DNA of 64,000 nt from the NCBI RefSeq assembly GCF_002291425.1, contig NZ_CP014136.1:1922001-1986000 (forward strand), given 5' to 3'. How positions within the stretch are numbered: position 1 is the stretch's first letter; every line of letters begins with the position of its first letter. This document shows positions 40,073 to 47,980 of this stretch, piece by piece. Source of the DNA: Gibbsiella quercinecans (GTDB lineage: Bacteria; Pseudomonadota; Gammaproteobacteria; Enterobacterales; Enterobacteriaceae). The translations under genes and the position numbers were made by a program. A model generated the notes under the pieces. It was not told where the DNA came from. It did no database searches and saw nothing but the letters and a program-made list of their open reading frames with translations.

Positions 40073-40570
40073 ATGTTAAGACACACACGCATACGGCCAT
40101 TTTCATTGTTGGCGCTCTTATTTAGCGCTCTGTTGCTTCTGAGCGCCTGCCAAAGCAAACACCAGGGGTTAACGCCGGAGCAGATCGCACTGTTGCAATC
40201 CCAGGGGTTCAAACTGACGGATAACGGCTGGGAGTTCGGCTTTTCCAATAAGGTGCTGTTTGGCAACAACGTTGATGAACTGACGCCGACGAGCGCGGCA
40301 ATCGTGGAAAAAATGGGGCGTGCACTGCTCAGCGTCAACATTACTCAGTTCCGCCTGGATGGCCACACGGACAACTACGGCGAAGACAGCTATAACGATC
40401 GGCTCTCGCTGCGCCGTGCCGATAGGGTGGCCGATCTGCTCGCCAGTGTCGGTATTCCCCGCGCCAATATTACCACCCGCGGCATGGGCAAACGCCTGCC
40501 GGTCGTGGATAACCGTACCGCCAGCGGCCGGGCGGAAAACCGACGCGTGGCTATCATCATCACGCCCTAG
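40073..40570 (+). CDS. yfiB: OmpA-like outer-membrane lipoprotein YfiB
   Basis: YfiB is thought to sequester YfiR at the outer membrane under envelope stress, releasing YfiN. The 165-residue protein has a lipoprotein signal ending LLLLSAC (lipid cysteine at residue 26) and a C-terminal OmpA/Pal peptidoglycan-binding domain with FRLDGHTDNYGEDSYNDRLS and RRADRVADLL, plus the late NRRVAI. The ATG at 40073 has AGGGA at good spacing; an in-frame ATG at 40052 would put seven residues before the signal. Confidence 0.93.
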   Translation: MLRHTRIRPFSLLALLFSALLLLSACQSKHQGLTPEQIALLQSQGFKLTDNGWEFGFSNKVLFGNNVDELTPTSAAIVEKMGRALLSVNITQFRLDGHTDNYGEDSYNDRLSLRRADRVADLLASVGIPRANITTRGMGKRLPVVDNRTASGRAENRRVAIIITP

Positions 40571-40753
40571 ACGTGAGCCGGCATATGCCGCGTTATAGCG
40601 AAAATAATTCGTGTTCCCGGCTGGCGGCAACTTGAAGTCTGGCCGGGATATCGTCATGATCGTGAGATGTTAGGCTGTGCCCCGTTACTGAAACGGGCTA
40701 CACTTCAGCTCCAGACATTTTTGTCAAACTGATATAGAGAGGCTCAGAGCAAC

Positions 40754-42421
40754 GTGGCTCAATACGTCTATACCATGCACCGCGTCGGCAAAGTGGTTCC
40801 GCCGAAGCGGCATATACTGAAAAACATCTCCCTGAGTTTCTTCCCTGGCGCCAAGATCGGCGTGCTGGGCCTGAATGGCGCCGGTAAGTCTACGCTGCTG
40901 CGCATCATGGCCGGCATTGATACAGAAATTGAAGGCGAAGCGCGCCCGCAGCCGGGGATCAAAATCGGCTACCTGCCGCAGGAACCGCAGTTGAACCTGG
41001 AACACACCGTGCGCGAATCGGTGGAGGAAGCGCTCGCTGAAGTGGTCGGGGCGTTGAAACGCCTGGACGAAGTGTACGCGCTGTATGCGGAAGAGGACGC
41101 GGATTTCGACAAGCTGGCGGCTGAACAGGGCAAGCTGGAAGAGATCATCCAGGCACACGATGGCCACAACCTGAATACTCAGTTGGAACGTGCGGCCGAT
41201 GCGCTGCGCCTGCCGGACTGGGATGCCAAAATCGCCAACCTCTCTGGGGGCGAACGCCGCCGCGTAGCACTCTGCCGCCTGCTGCTGGAAAAACCGGACA
41301 TGCTGCTGCTGGACGAACCGACCAACCACCTGGATGCGGAATCCGTGGCCTGGCTGGAACGTTTCCTGCACGACTTCGAAGGCACCGTGGTGGCGATTAC
41401 CCACGACCGTTACTTCCTCGACAACGTGGCCGGTTGGATCCTGGAGCTTGACCGTGGCGAAGGGATCCCATGGGAAGGCAACTACTCCTCATGGCTTGAG
41501 CAAAAAGACCAGCGTCTGGCGCAGGAAGCGTCTTCCGAAGCCGCCCGCCGCAAATCGATCGAGAAAGAGCTGGAGTGGGTACGCCAGGGTGCCAAAGGCC
41601 GCCAGTCCAAAGGCAAGGCCCGTTTGGCCCGCTTTGAAGAGCTGAACAACACTGAATACCAAAAGCGTAACGAAACCAACGAGCTGTTTATTCCACCGGG
41701 CGCGCGCCTGGGCGATAAAGTGTTGGAAGTCAGTAACCTGCGTAAGTCCTACGGTGACCGCGTGCTGATTGACGATCTCTCCTTCTCTGTACCGAAGGGC
41801 GCGATTGTCGGCATCATCGGCCCGAACGGCGCCGGTAAATCAACGCTGTTCCGCATGATGTCCGGCAAAGAGCAGCCAGATTCCGGCAGCATCGTGCTGG
41901 GGGATACCGTCAAGCTGGCGTCTGTCGATCAGTTCCGCGACAACATGGACAATAGCAAAACCGTGTGGGAAGAGGTTTCCGGCGGCCAGGACATCATGCG
42001 CATCGGCAACACCGAAATGCCAAGCCGCGCCTACGTCGGCCGCTTTAACTTTAAAGGCGTCGATCAGGGCAAACGGGTTGGCGAACTGTCCGGCGGTGAG
42101 CGCGGCCGTTTACACCTGGCCAAACTGCTGCAGGTTGGCGGCAACATGCTGTTGCTGGATGAACCGACCAACGATCTGGATATTGAAACCCTGCGCGCCT
42201 TGGAAAACGCCCTGCTGGAGTTCCCGGGCTGCGCCATGGTGATCTCGCATGACCGCTGGTTCCTCGACCGTATCGCCACGCACATTCTGGATTATCAGGA
42301 TGAAGGCAAGATTGAGTTCTTCGAAGGCAACTTTACCGAATACGAAGAATACAAGAAGCGTACGCTGGGCGCCGATGCGCTGGAACCTAAACGCATCAAG
42401 TACAAAAAGATCGCCAAATAA
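40754..42421 (+). CDS. ettA: Energy-dependent translational throttle protein EttA, GTG start
   Basis: EttA is an ABC-F ATPase that binds the ribosomal E site and gates entry into elongation according to the ADP/ATP ratio. The 555-residue protein has two ABC domains, Walker A GLNGAGKST and GPNGAGKST, signatures NLSGGERRRVALC and ELSGGERGRLHLAK, and the P-site tRNA interaction linker between them. The GTG at 40754 gives (M)AQYVYTMHRVGKVVPPKRHIL, identical in placement to E. coli. No membrane domain is present. Confidence 0.98.
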   Translation: MAQYVYTMHRVGKVVPPKRHILKNISLSFFPGAKIGVLGLNGAGKSTLLRIMAGIDTEIEGEARPQPGIKIGYLPQEPQLNLEHTVRESVEEALAEVVGALKRLDEVYALYAEEDADFDKLAAEQGKLEEIIQAHDGHNLNTQLERAADALRLPDWDAKIANLSGGERRRVALCRLLLEKPDMLLLDEPTNHLDAESVAWLERFLHDFEGTVVAITHDRYFLDNVAGWILELDRGEGIPWEGNYSSWLEQKDQRLAQEASSEAARRKSIEKELEWVRQGAKGRQSKGKARLARFEELNNTEYQKRNETNELFIPPGARLGDKVLEVSNLRKSYGDRVLIDDLSFSVPKGAIVGIIGPNGAGKSTLFRMMSGKEQPDSGSIVLGDTVKLASVDQFRDNMDNSKTVWEEVSGGQDIMRIGNTEMPSRAYVGRFNFKGVDQGKRVGELSGGERGRLHLAKLLQVGGNMLLLDEPTNDLDIETLRALENALLEFPGCAMVISHDRWFLDRIATHILDYQDEGKIEFFEGNFTEYEEYKKRTLGADALEPKRIKYKKIAK

Positions 42422-42458
42422 GCCTGTTGCTTTAGGAAAAGCCCGCAGCCGCGCAACT

Positions 42459-42540
42459 CCGTTCACTTAAGCTGTTTTGAGTGAACGGGATACAGGTTTT
42501 TGAGATACGAACGGCCCTGTCTTTGGGCCGTTTTCTTTTC
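42459..42540 (+). terminator. ettA terminator preceded by a second hairpin
   Basis: The terminator has arms AACGGCCC (42510-42517) and GGGCCGTT (42525-42532) followed by TTCTTTTC. About 25 bp earlier a separate perfect 9-bp hairpin, CCGTTCACT (42459-42467) with AGTGAACGG (42480-42488), lies between the ettA stop and the terminator. Confidence 0.88.
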
Positions 42541-42613
42541 TCCGGCAGGATAAACTGCGAGCCTGTTTCCGCGTTCCAGACAAAACATCCCTGAGTTTCT
42601 ACCTCATACGCTA

Positions 42614-42850
42614 TTACCGCAGCAGAGATCCAATGATCGAACTGAATGTGATATCTCCAGCAAAGTTTTTAGCCGCAGCCGTATTTTCACTGAGATGAGT
42701 GCGTAGCTGTTTCAGCGCGCTTTTTTTGTCCGGGGTATCGGCCTCAAAATCAATCTTCTGATAACCTAAATCCAGTAGCTCTGCGCTTTCCGTATCACCA
42801 TCGGTGGCTCGCACATCATCTGCTTTGACGTAGAACTGATAGTGGGGCAT
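42614..42850 (-). CDS. Small conserved-looking protein of unknown function
   Basis: I do not recognise this 78-residue protein. It starts MPHYQFYVKADDVRATDGDT, has an acidic middle, a lysine-rich helix-like segment (DKKSALKQLRTHLSENT) and ends SSIIGSLLR. There is no signal peptide or membrane segment. AAGGAG lies eight bases before the ATG at 42850, a near-ideal ribosome site that supports translation from here rather than from an ATG 11 codons earlier. It stands alone between ettA and a LysR gene, and overlapping inverted repeats lie just upstream. Confidence 0.6.
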   Translation of the reverse strand: MPHYQFYVKADDVRATDGDTESAELLDLGYQKIDFEADTPDKKSALKQLRTHLSENTAAAKNFAGDITFSSIIGSLLR

Positions 42851-42892
42851 GTGTTCACTCCTTGTTAACGGCAGCATCTTCATTTACCGGTG

Positions 42893-42928
42893 ACCGCCTT
42901 CGGCGGTTCTGAAAGAGATCCAACCGCC
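42893..42928 (-). repeat. Competing inverted repeats upstream of the orphan gene
   Basis: ACCGCC (42893-42898) can pair with GGCGGT (42902-42907) across a 3-nt loop, and the same GGCGGTT can instead pair with AACCGCC (42922-42928). The two structures exclude each other. They lie in the 197-bp gap between the LysR stop and the small gene, and could be part of its leader. Confidence 0.45.
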
Positions 42929-43047
42929 AGAATCGCTTTGCAGCACCGTCTGATTCCATACTGATGTTGCACCTCCAGATGAGGTTATGCAAAAACGGGC
43001 TGAACCGCAAAAAGTCCCGGCGGATTGTCGTCTACGCGTTGGGGCGT

Positions 43048-43956
43048 TCATGGCAGCGGCAATGCCCGATCGTAGTCGGCAAATACTGGGTGTTGCACCG
43101 CGACGTCGATAAAACACGCCAGGGCCGGTGAGTTGAGCTTGCGGCTCGGATAGACCAGATAAAGCGCATTGCCTTGCGCCTGCCATGCCGGCAATACCGC
43201 CACCAGTTTTTTTTGCGCTACCACTTCGCGGCTGAGAAACGCCGGCAGCAGCGTGATGCCCGCGCCGGCGATCGCACACTCACGGGCATAGAGCAGGTTG
43301 TCGGTGGTGTGCGCCAGCGGCAGTTGCCAACGGAAATACTCCGCGCCGCGCCGCAGGATCAGCGCTGACCAGGCGCGATGCGCGATGCAACGGTGCTGTT
43401 GGAGCTGCTGCGGGTGTTCAATGCTCGGGTACTGCGCCAAATAATCTGGCGCAGCTAACAGATAGCGCGGCGCGTACCCCAGGCGGCGACCAATGAGGGT
43501 GGAATCCTGCGGTTTACCAGTGCGTAATGCGGCATCAAATCCCTCCTGCACCAGATCCACCATCGCGTCAGAAACCGATATTTCCAGCGAGACATCCGGA
43601 TACTGGCGCTGAAAATCCGCCGCCAGCCGGGGCAGCAGAGTCGCCCCCAGCCCGGCAGGCGTGGTGATGCGCAGCCTGCCGCTGGGGTTGTCGCGCAGGC
43701 GTTGCAGCGCCATATCGGCACGTTCCGCGGCGGAAAGCATCGCCTGGCAGTGTTCCAGATAGCGTTCGCCGGCAAAAGTCAGGTTAAGCTGACGGGTGGT
43801 GCGGTTGAGCAGGCGCAACCCCAGCTTCTGCTCTAGTTGGCTGACACGCTGGCTAACGCTGGATTTTGGCAGCCCCGCCCGCTGGGCGGCGGCGGTGAAG
43901 CTGCCGCATTCAGCGACCAGCGCGAATAGCGCCATATCCTGCAACTGTTTAAACAC
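43048..43956 (-). CDS. LysR-family transcriptional regulator
   Basis: This 302-residue protein has an N-terminal LysR winged helix-turn-helix ([20 protein letters not shown] is not literal; the visible core is [20 protein letters not shown] then SQRVSQLEQKLG) and a substrate-binding-like effector domain with SGRLRITTPAGLGATLL. The pattern resembles regulators such as DmlR and AaeR-like proteins. It is divergent from a quinone-oxidoreductase-like gene 101 bp away, the usual layout of a LysR gene with its target. The inducer is unknown. Confidence 0.88.
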   Translation of the reverse strand: MFKQLQDMALFALVAECGSFTAAAQRAGLPKSSVSQRVSQLEQKLGLRLLNRTTRQLNLTFAGERYLEHCQAMLSAAERADMALQRLRDNPSGRLRITTPAGLGATLLPRLAADFQRQYPDVSLEISVSDAMVDLVQEGFDAALRTGKPQDSTLIGRRLGYAPRYLLAAPDYLAQYPSIEHPQQLQQHRCIAHRAWSALILRRGAEYFRWQLPLAHTTDNLLYARECAIAGAGITLLPAFLSREVVAQKKLVAVLPAWQAQGNALYLVYPSRKLNSPALACFIDVAVQHPVFADYDRALPLP

Positions 43957-43959
43957 TAT

Positions 43960-43978
43960 TGTTCGCCTTAGATGAACA
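43960..43978. promoter_or_regulatory. Likely LysR-type operator in the divergent promoter
   Basis: An inverted repeat TGTTC-N9-GAACA lies four bases upstream of the LysR start and about 80 bp before the oxidoreductase gene, the normal place for a LysR autoregulatory and activation site. It is the only clear dyad in the 101-bp gap. Confidence 0.55.
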
Positions 43979-44057
43979 CTCAGTTACCGATTGTCCATCT
44001 TATCACCGTCGCCAGAGAGGGCTAGACTAAAAGTATCTATTCGTAAGGAGCACACTC

Positions 44058-45059
44058 ATGCCGATTAAAGCCATTGCCGTAGATCCAAAGCATCCAGCCA
44101 CTTTCATCGAGATCGCCCCGGAGCAACCGACGCCGGGCAAAGATGACCTGCTGGTGGCGGTCAAAGCGGTATCCATCAACCCGGTGGATACGAAAGTCCA
44201 CGCCGGCCTGCAAAAAAACGGCCTGCAGCATCCACGTATTCTGGGTTGGGACGCAGCCGGGATCGTCCAGGAAGTGGGCAGCAACGTCAGCGGGTTCAAG
44301 GTGGGAGATGAAGTGTGGTATGCCGGCGACATCACCCGCCTCGGCAGCAACAGCACTCACCAATTGGTGGATGCGCGCATTGCCGCGCACAAGCCCAAAA
44401 GCCTGGACTGGGCGCAGGCGGCCGCCATGCCGCTCACCGCGCTGACCGCCTGGGAAGCGCTGTTCGAACACCTGAAGATCCAGGAAGCCGGCGCAGAAAA
44501 AACCCTGCTGATTATCGGCGGCGCTGGCGGCGTGGGCTCATTGGCTATCCCCTTCGCGGCCCAGCTTAGCCAGGTCACCGTGATCGCCACCGCTTCACGC
44601 CCGGCGTCGGCCGACTGGTGCCGTGAGCGTGGCGCCAAACTGGTGGTGGACTATCACGATTTGAAGGGTAACCTGGCGAAGGAAGGTATCAAGCAGGTGG
44701 ATTATATTTTGTGCCTGAACGACACCGACGGGCACTGGGCCGCCATCAGCGATCTGATCGCCCCGCTGGGCCACGTCTGCACCATTGTTGAAAACGCCCA
44801 GCCGCTGGATCAGGACATACTCAAACAAAAAAGCGCCGCCCTGCATTGGGAATTCATGTTCACCCGCAGCATGTATACCACGCCGGACATTGCCCGCCAG
44901 GGCGAAATCCTGCAGCAGGTGGCCGACATGGTGGATAACGGCAAACTGGGCACCACGCTAAGCGAAACGCTGCATGGGCTCACGGTAGAGAACCTGCTTG
45001 CCGCACATAAAAAAGTGCTGGCAGGCCATATGCAAGGCAAGCTGGTGATCGCCTACTAG
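44058..45059 (+). CDS. Zinc-independent medium-chain dehydrogenase (quinone oxidoreductase type)
   Basis: This 333-residue protein belongs to the medium-chain dehydrogenase/reductase family, quinone oxidoreductase or zinc-type alcohol dehydrogenase-like branch. It shows AVSINPVDTKVHAGL, HPRILGWDAAGIVQEVGSNV and the nucleotide-binding loop LLIIGGAGGVGSLAIPFA near residue 155; the catalytic zinc ligands are not evident. AAGGAG precedes the ATG. Its neighbour is the divergent LysR gene, so it is probably induced by an electrophile or quinone; the substrate is not shown. Confidence 0.87.
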   Translation: MPIKAIAVDPKHPATFIEIAPEQPTPGKDDLLVAVKAVSINPVDTKVHAGLQKNGLQHPRILGWDAAGIVQEVGSNVSGFKVGDEVWYAGDITRLGSNSTHQLVDARIAAHKPKSLDWAQAAAMPLTALTAWEALFEHLKIQEAGAEKTLLIIGGAGGVGSLAIPFAAQLSQVTVIATASRPASADWCRERGAKLVVDYHDLKGNLAKEGIKQVDYILCLNDTDGHWAAISDLIAPLGHVCTIVENAQPLDQDILKQKSAALHWEFMFTRSMYTTPDIARQGEILQQVADMVDNGKLGTTLSETLHGLTVENLLAAHKKVLAGHMQGKLVIAY

Positions 45060-45147
45060 GCCGGTAAACCGGTGATGCGCCGTGTCTTTTACGGCCTTGA
45101 TGTTGGCGCACGGCTTAGCAGCATCAGTGGCGCATAATACTTGCGTG

Positions 45148-45180
45148 AACCACGGGCCGGATCGGTTCTGGCCCGTGGTT
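45148..45180. terminator. Long hairpin between convergent oxidoreductase and nadR genes
   Basis: Perfect 11-bp arms AACCACGGGCC (45148-45158) and GGCCCGTGGTT (45170-45180). No U-tract follows on either strand, so termination may rely on another mechanism. It ends seven bases from the nadR stop. Confidence 0.55.
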
Positions 45181-45187
45181 ATGCAAA

Positions 45188-46462
45188 TCACCGGGTGAGT
45201 AATTGCTGCTCCGGCAGAGACGCCAAGCGGTTGGGATCGGCGGCCAACAGCTGTTTGACCAGTTCCACACAGCGCAGGAAGCGCTCATCGTAATCGCTGG
45301 ATTCCACGTACACATACTCAATATTGTTGGCACGCAGCATCTCTTCCAACAGTTGCTGGAACGCTCTGCGATCGCTCGGGCTGCCCAGGCTACGCAGGCC
45401 ATCAGCCACCCACGGAGTATTGTTCTCCAGCAGGATCACCAGATCAAAACGGTACTCATCAATCAGCGCCTGAACAAACGGGTGTTCGCGCCCTTCGTAT
45501 TTTTTGCAAAACGCCTGGGTGGTGACAAAATCGGTATCGATAAACGCCACCTTGTTGGCGTACTTCACGGCAAAATCCACATACTGCGCCTGCCCAAGGG
45601 CGATCTTGTCGTAATCGGAGTATTGCAGCGCCATTTCATCGCCGCCCAGGTGTGAGAACACGTAATCGCGGCCGTATTCCCAAGCGCTGGTGGTGTTGAA
45701 GATATTTGCCAGCTTGTTGACCAGCGTTGATTTCCCGCTGGATTCGCCGCCGAGGATCGCCACAGTGCGCACAAAGAACGGTTTCACCTCGGTGGGAATG
45801 TAATCCCAGTAGCGGAAAGGATCCTGGCGGATCTGGCTGCCGCTGATGTTCATGAAGGAGCGTTCGGGATCGATCAGCACCGTTTCGATGCCCAGATATT
45901 CGCGGTAACGCGGCGCATCTTTCTCTTCGCTGGAATAAATCACACTCGGCACGATGCCCTTCTGCTCCATGAAGTTTTTCATGCCGCCGCTCCACGCCCC
46001 CCAGCCGTAGGGATAAGGCTCCATACCGTGTTCATCAAAGGAGTGAATATGAATGTTTTTCTGGTATTTGAAGGTTTGCAGCAGCCAGCGCAGACGATCG
46101 CTGACTGTCGGTTGCTGCGACATGGAGCTATTCTCGAACAGTTGACGATCGCGCGGTTCATCGTGGCACATGATGACGTGCAACTCATCCACTTGGCTGC
46201 AGGCGCGCTGAATCAAATAAATATGGCCGGTGTGCAGTGGGTAAAATTTACCAAACACAACACCCACTTTTTTCTCACGGCGCGGAAATTCCAGGCCAAG
46301 AAAACGGTGCAGCGCTTCCAGCTTTTGCGCACTTGGGCTTTTGATTTTATCGTTCAGCAACTGGCTAAGATAGCCCTTAGTCATACCACTGGCATCGGCC
46401 ACTTGCTGCAGCGTACAGCCTTTTTGCTTAATTGCCGCCTTCAGGTAATCAAATTGCCGCAT
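45188..46462 (-). CDS. nadR: Trifunctional NAD regulator NadR
   Basis: NadR represses NAD synthesis genes when NAD is plentiful and also has ribosylnicotinamide kinase and weak NMN adenylyltransferase activity. The 424-residue protein shows all parts: N-terminal helix-turn-helix (CTLQQVADASGMTKGYLSQLL, here residues about 16-36), adenylyltransferase motif GVVFGKFYPLHTGHIYLIQR near 67, and kinase Walker A AILGGESSGKSTLVNKLA near 235. AGGAGG lies 4-9 bases before the ATG. It follows radA by 58 bp and has its own promoter and operator. Confidence 0.97.
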   Translation of the reverse strand: MRQFDYLKAAIKQKGCTLQQVADASGMTKGYLSQLLNDKIKSPSAQKLEALHRFLGLEFPRREKKVGVVFGKFYPLHTGHIYLIQRACSQVDELHVIMCHDEPRDRQLFENSSMSQQPTVSDRLRWLLQTFKYQKNIHIHSFDEHGMEPYPYGWGAWSGGMKNFMEQKGIVPSVIYSSEEKDAPRYREYLGIETVLIDPERSFMNISGSQIRQDPFRYWDYIPTEVKPFFVRTVAILGGESSGKSTLVNKLANIFNTTSAWEYGRDYVFSHLGGDEMALQYSDYDKIALGQAQYVDFAVKYANKVAFIDTDFVTTQAFCKKYEGREHPFVQALIDEYRFDLVILLENNTPWVADGLRSLGSPSDRRAFQQLLEEMLRANNIEYVYVESSDYDERFLRCVELVKQLLAADPNRLASLPEQQLLTR

Positions 46463-46471
46463 AGCACCTCC

Positions 46472-46520
46472 TGTTTAGTATGCTAAACAAGATAACATAT
46501 TCTCCACGCCGGGCGATCAA
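46472..46520 (-). promoter_or_regulatory. nadR promoter with a perfect NadR box at the start point
   Basis: TTGATC (46515-46520) and TGTTAT (46492-46497) form a 17-bp-spaced promoter on the minus strand. The predicted start, near 46485, lies inside TGTTTAGCATACTAAACA (46472-46489), a perfect dyad matching the NadR consensus TGTTTA-N6-TAAACA. The box runs straight into the Shine-Dalgarno sequence. The arrangement implies negative autoregulation. Confidence 0.8.
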
Positions 46521-47906
46521 TTAAAATTCGTCCAGCACGCTCAACGCATCCGTCAGCTTCTTGACGCCGAACACCTGCATATTGGCCGGCGGCCGCTTCG
46601 GCACGTTGGCGTGCGGCACAATGGCGCGTTTAAAGCCGTGTTTAGCCGCTTCGGAAATACGTTCCTGGCCGCTCGGTACCGGGCGGATTTCACCGGCCAG
46701 CCCCACTTCGCCAAACACCACCAGATCCTGCGGCAGCGGACGATCGCGCAGGCTGGACACCAGCGACAGCAGCAAAGCCAGATCGGCGCTGGTTTCCGTG
46801 ACTTTCACCCCGCCCACCACGTTGACGAACACATCCTGATCCGACATTTGCAAACCGCCGTGGCGATGCAGCACCGCCAACAGGATCGCCAGCCGGTTTT
46901 GTTCCAGCCCTACCGCCACGCGCCGAGGGTTGGACATCATCGAGTGATCCACCAGCGCCTGGATCTCCACCAACAGCGGGCGAGTGCCTTCCCAAACCAC
47001 CATCACCGAGCTGCCGGAGGTGATCTCATCGCCGCGGCTAAGGAAAATCGCCGACGGGTTGCTCACTTCGCGCAACCCCTGTTCGGTCATAGCGAACACC
47101 CCCAGCTCATTCACCGCGCCAAAGCGGTTTTTGTGGCTGCGCAGGGTACGGAAGCGGGAATCGGCGTCGCCGTCCAGCAGCACCGAGCAGTCAATGCAGT
47201 GCTCCAGCACTTTCGGCCCGGCCAGCGAACCGTCTTTGGTTACGTGGCCGACCATCACGATCGCCACGCCCCGGGTTTTGGCAAAGCGCGTCAGGTAAGC
47301 GGCGGTTTCACGCACCTGCGCCACGCTGCCCGGCGAAGACTGAATGTCCGCCATATGCATAACCTGGATCGAGTCGATCACCATCAGCTTCGGCTGTTCC
47401 TGCTCGGCGATCAGGCAGATCTGCTCGATGCTGGTTTCCGACAGCATGTTCAGATTAGCGGTGGGCAACCCCAGGCGGTGGGCGCGCATCGCCACCTGCT
47501 GCAACGACTCCTCGCCGGTGACGTACAGGGTTTTCATCTGTTCGGCGAGTTTACACAGGGTTTGCAGCAGCAGCGTACTCTTGCCGGCGCCGGGATTGCC
47601 GCCAATCAAAATGGCGCTGCCCGGCACCACACCGCCGCCCAACACGCGGTCAAACTCTTTGAAACCGGTGGAAAACCGCGGCAGCTCTTCCAGGCTGATA
47701 TCAGACAGCTTCTGCACTTTGCTGACGCCAGCATCCCCGGCGTAACCGCTAAAACGCTCGGTGCGGGAAGAGGAAGACGCGGCGGCAGCCAAGCGGACTT
47801 CGGTAATGGTATTCCAGGCATGGCACGCGCTGCACTGCCCCTGCCAACGCGGGTAGTCCGCACCACACTCATTACATACAAACGCCCGTTTTACTGCTTT
47901 TGCCAC
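46521..47906 (-). CDS. radA: DNA repair protein RadA, GTG start
   Basis: RadA (Sms) is a RecA-like branch-migration helicase that processes recombination intermediates. The 461-residue protein has an N-terminal C4 zinc finger (CNECGADYPRWQGQC then SACHAWN), Walker A GGNPGAGKSTLLLQ, the RadA-specific KNRFGAVNELGVF motif near 255, and a C-terminal Lon-protease-like domain. The start is GTG at 47906 with AGAGG upstream. It lies between serB and nadR, all on one strand, as in E. coli. Confidence 0.98.
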   Translation of the reverse strand: MAKAVKRAFVCNECGADYPRWQGQCSACHAWNTITEVRLAAAASSSSRTERFSGYAGDAGVSKVQKLSDISLEELPRFSTGFKEFDRVLGGGVVPGSAILIGGNPGAGKSTLLLQTLCKLAEQMKTLYVTGEESLQQVAMRAHRLGLPTANLNMLSETSIEQICLIAEQEQPKLMVIDSIQVMHMADIQSSPGSVAQVRETAAYLTRFAKTRGVAIVMVGHVTKDGSLAGPKVLEHCIDCSVLLDGDADSRFRTLRSHKNRFGAVNELGVFAMTEQGLREVSNPSAIFLSRGDEITSGSSVMVVWEGTRPLLVEIQALVDHSMMSNPRRVAVGLEQNRLAILLAVLHRHGGLQMSDQDVFVNVVGGVKVTETSADLALLLSLVSSLRDRPLPQDLVVFGEVGLAGEIRPVPSGQERISEAAKHGFKRAIVPHANVPKRPPANMQVFGVKKLTDALSVLDEF

Positions 47907-47980
47907 GAATAACCTCTTAAAAAATTACGCTCTCTACAGACAGGATAGCCACACAGGGCGTTAAGCACACCTCGCGTGCA

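Noticed and set aside
42884-43279. 131-codon frame overlapping the LysR gene
   Set aside because: Shares the strand but another frame of the LysR C terminus; Arg/Ser/Gly-rich and without a ribosome site.
46611-47912. 433-codon open frame on the plus strand
   Set aside because: Antisense to radA, with low-complexity His/Gln/Arg composition and no ribosome site.
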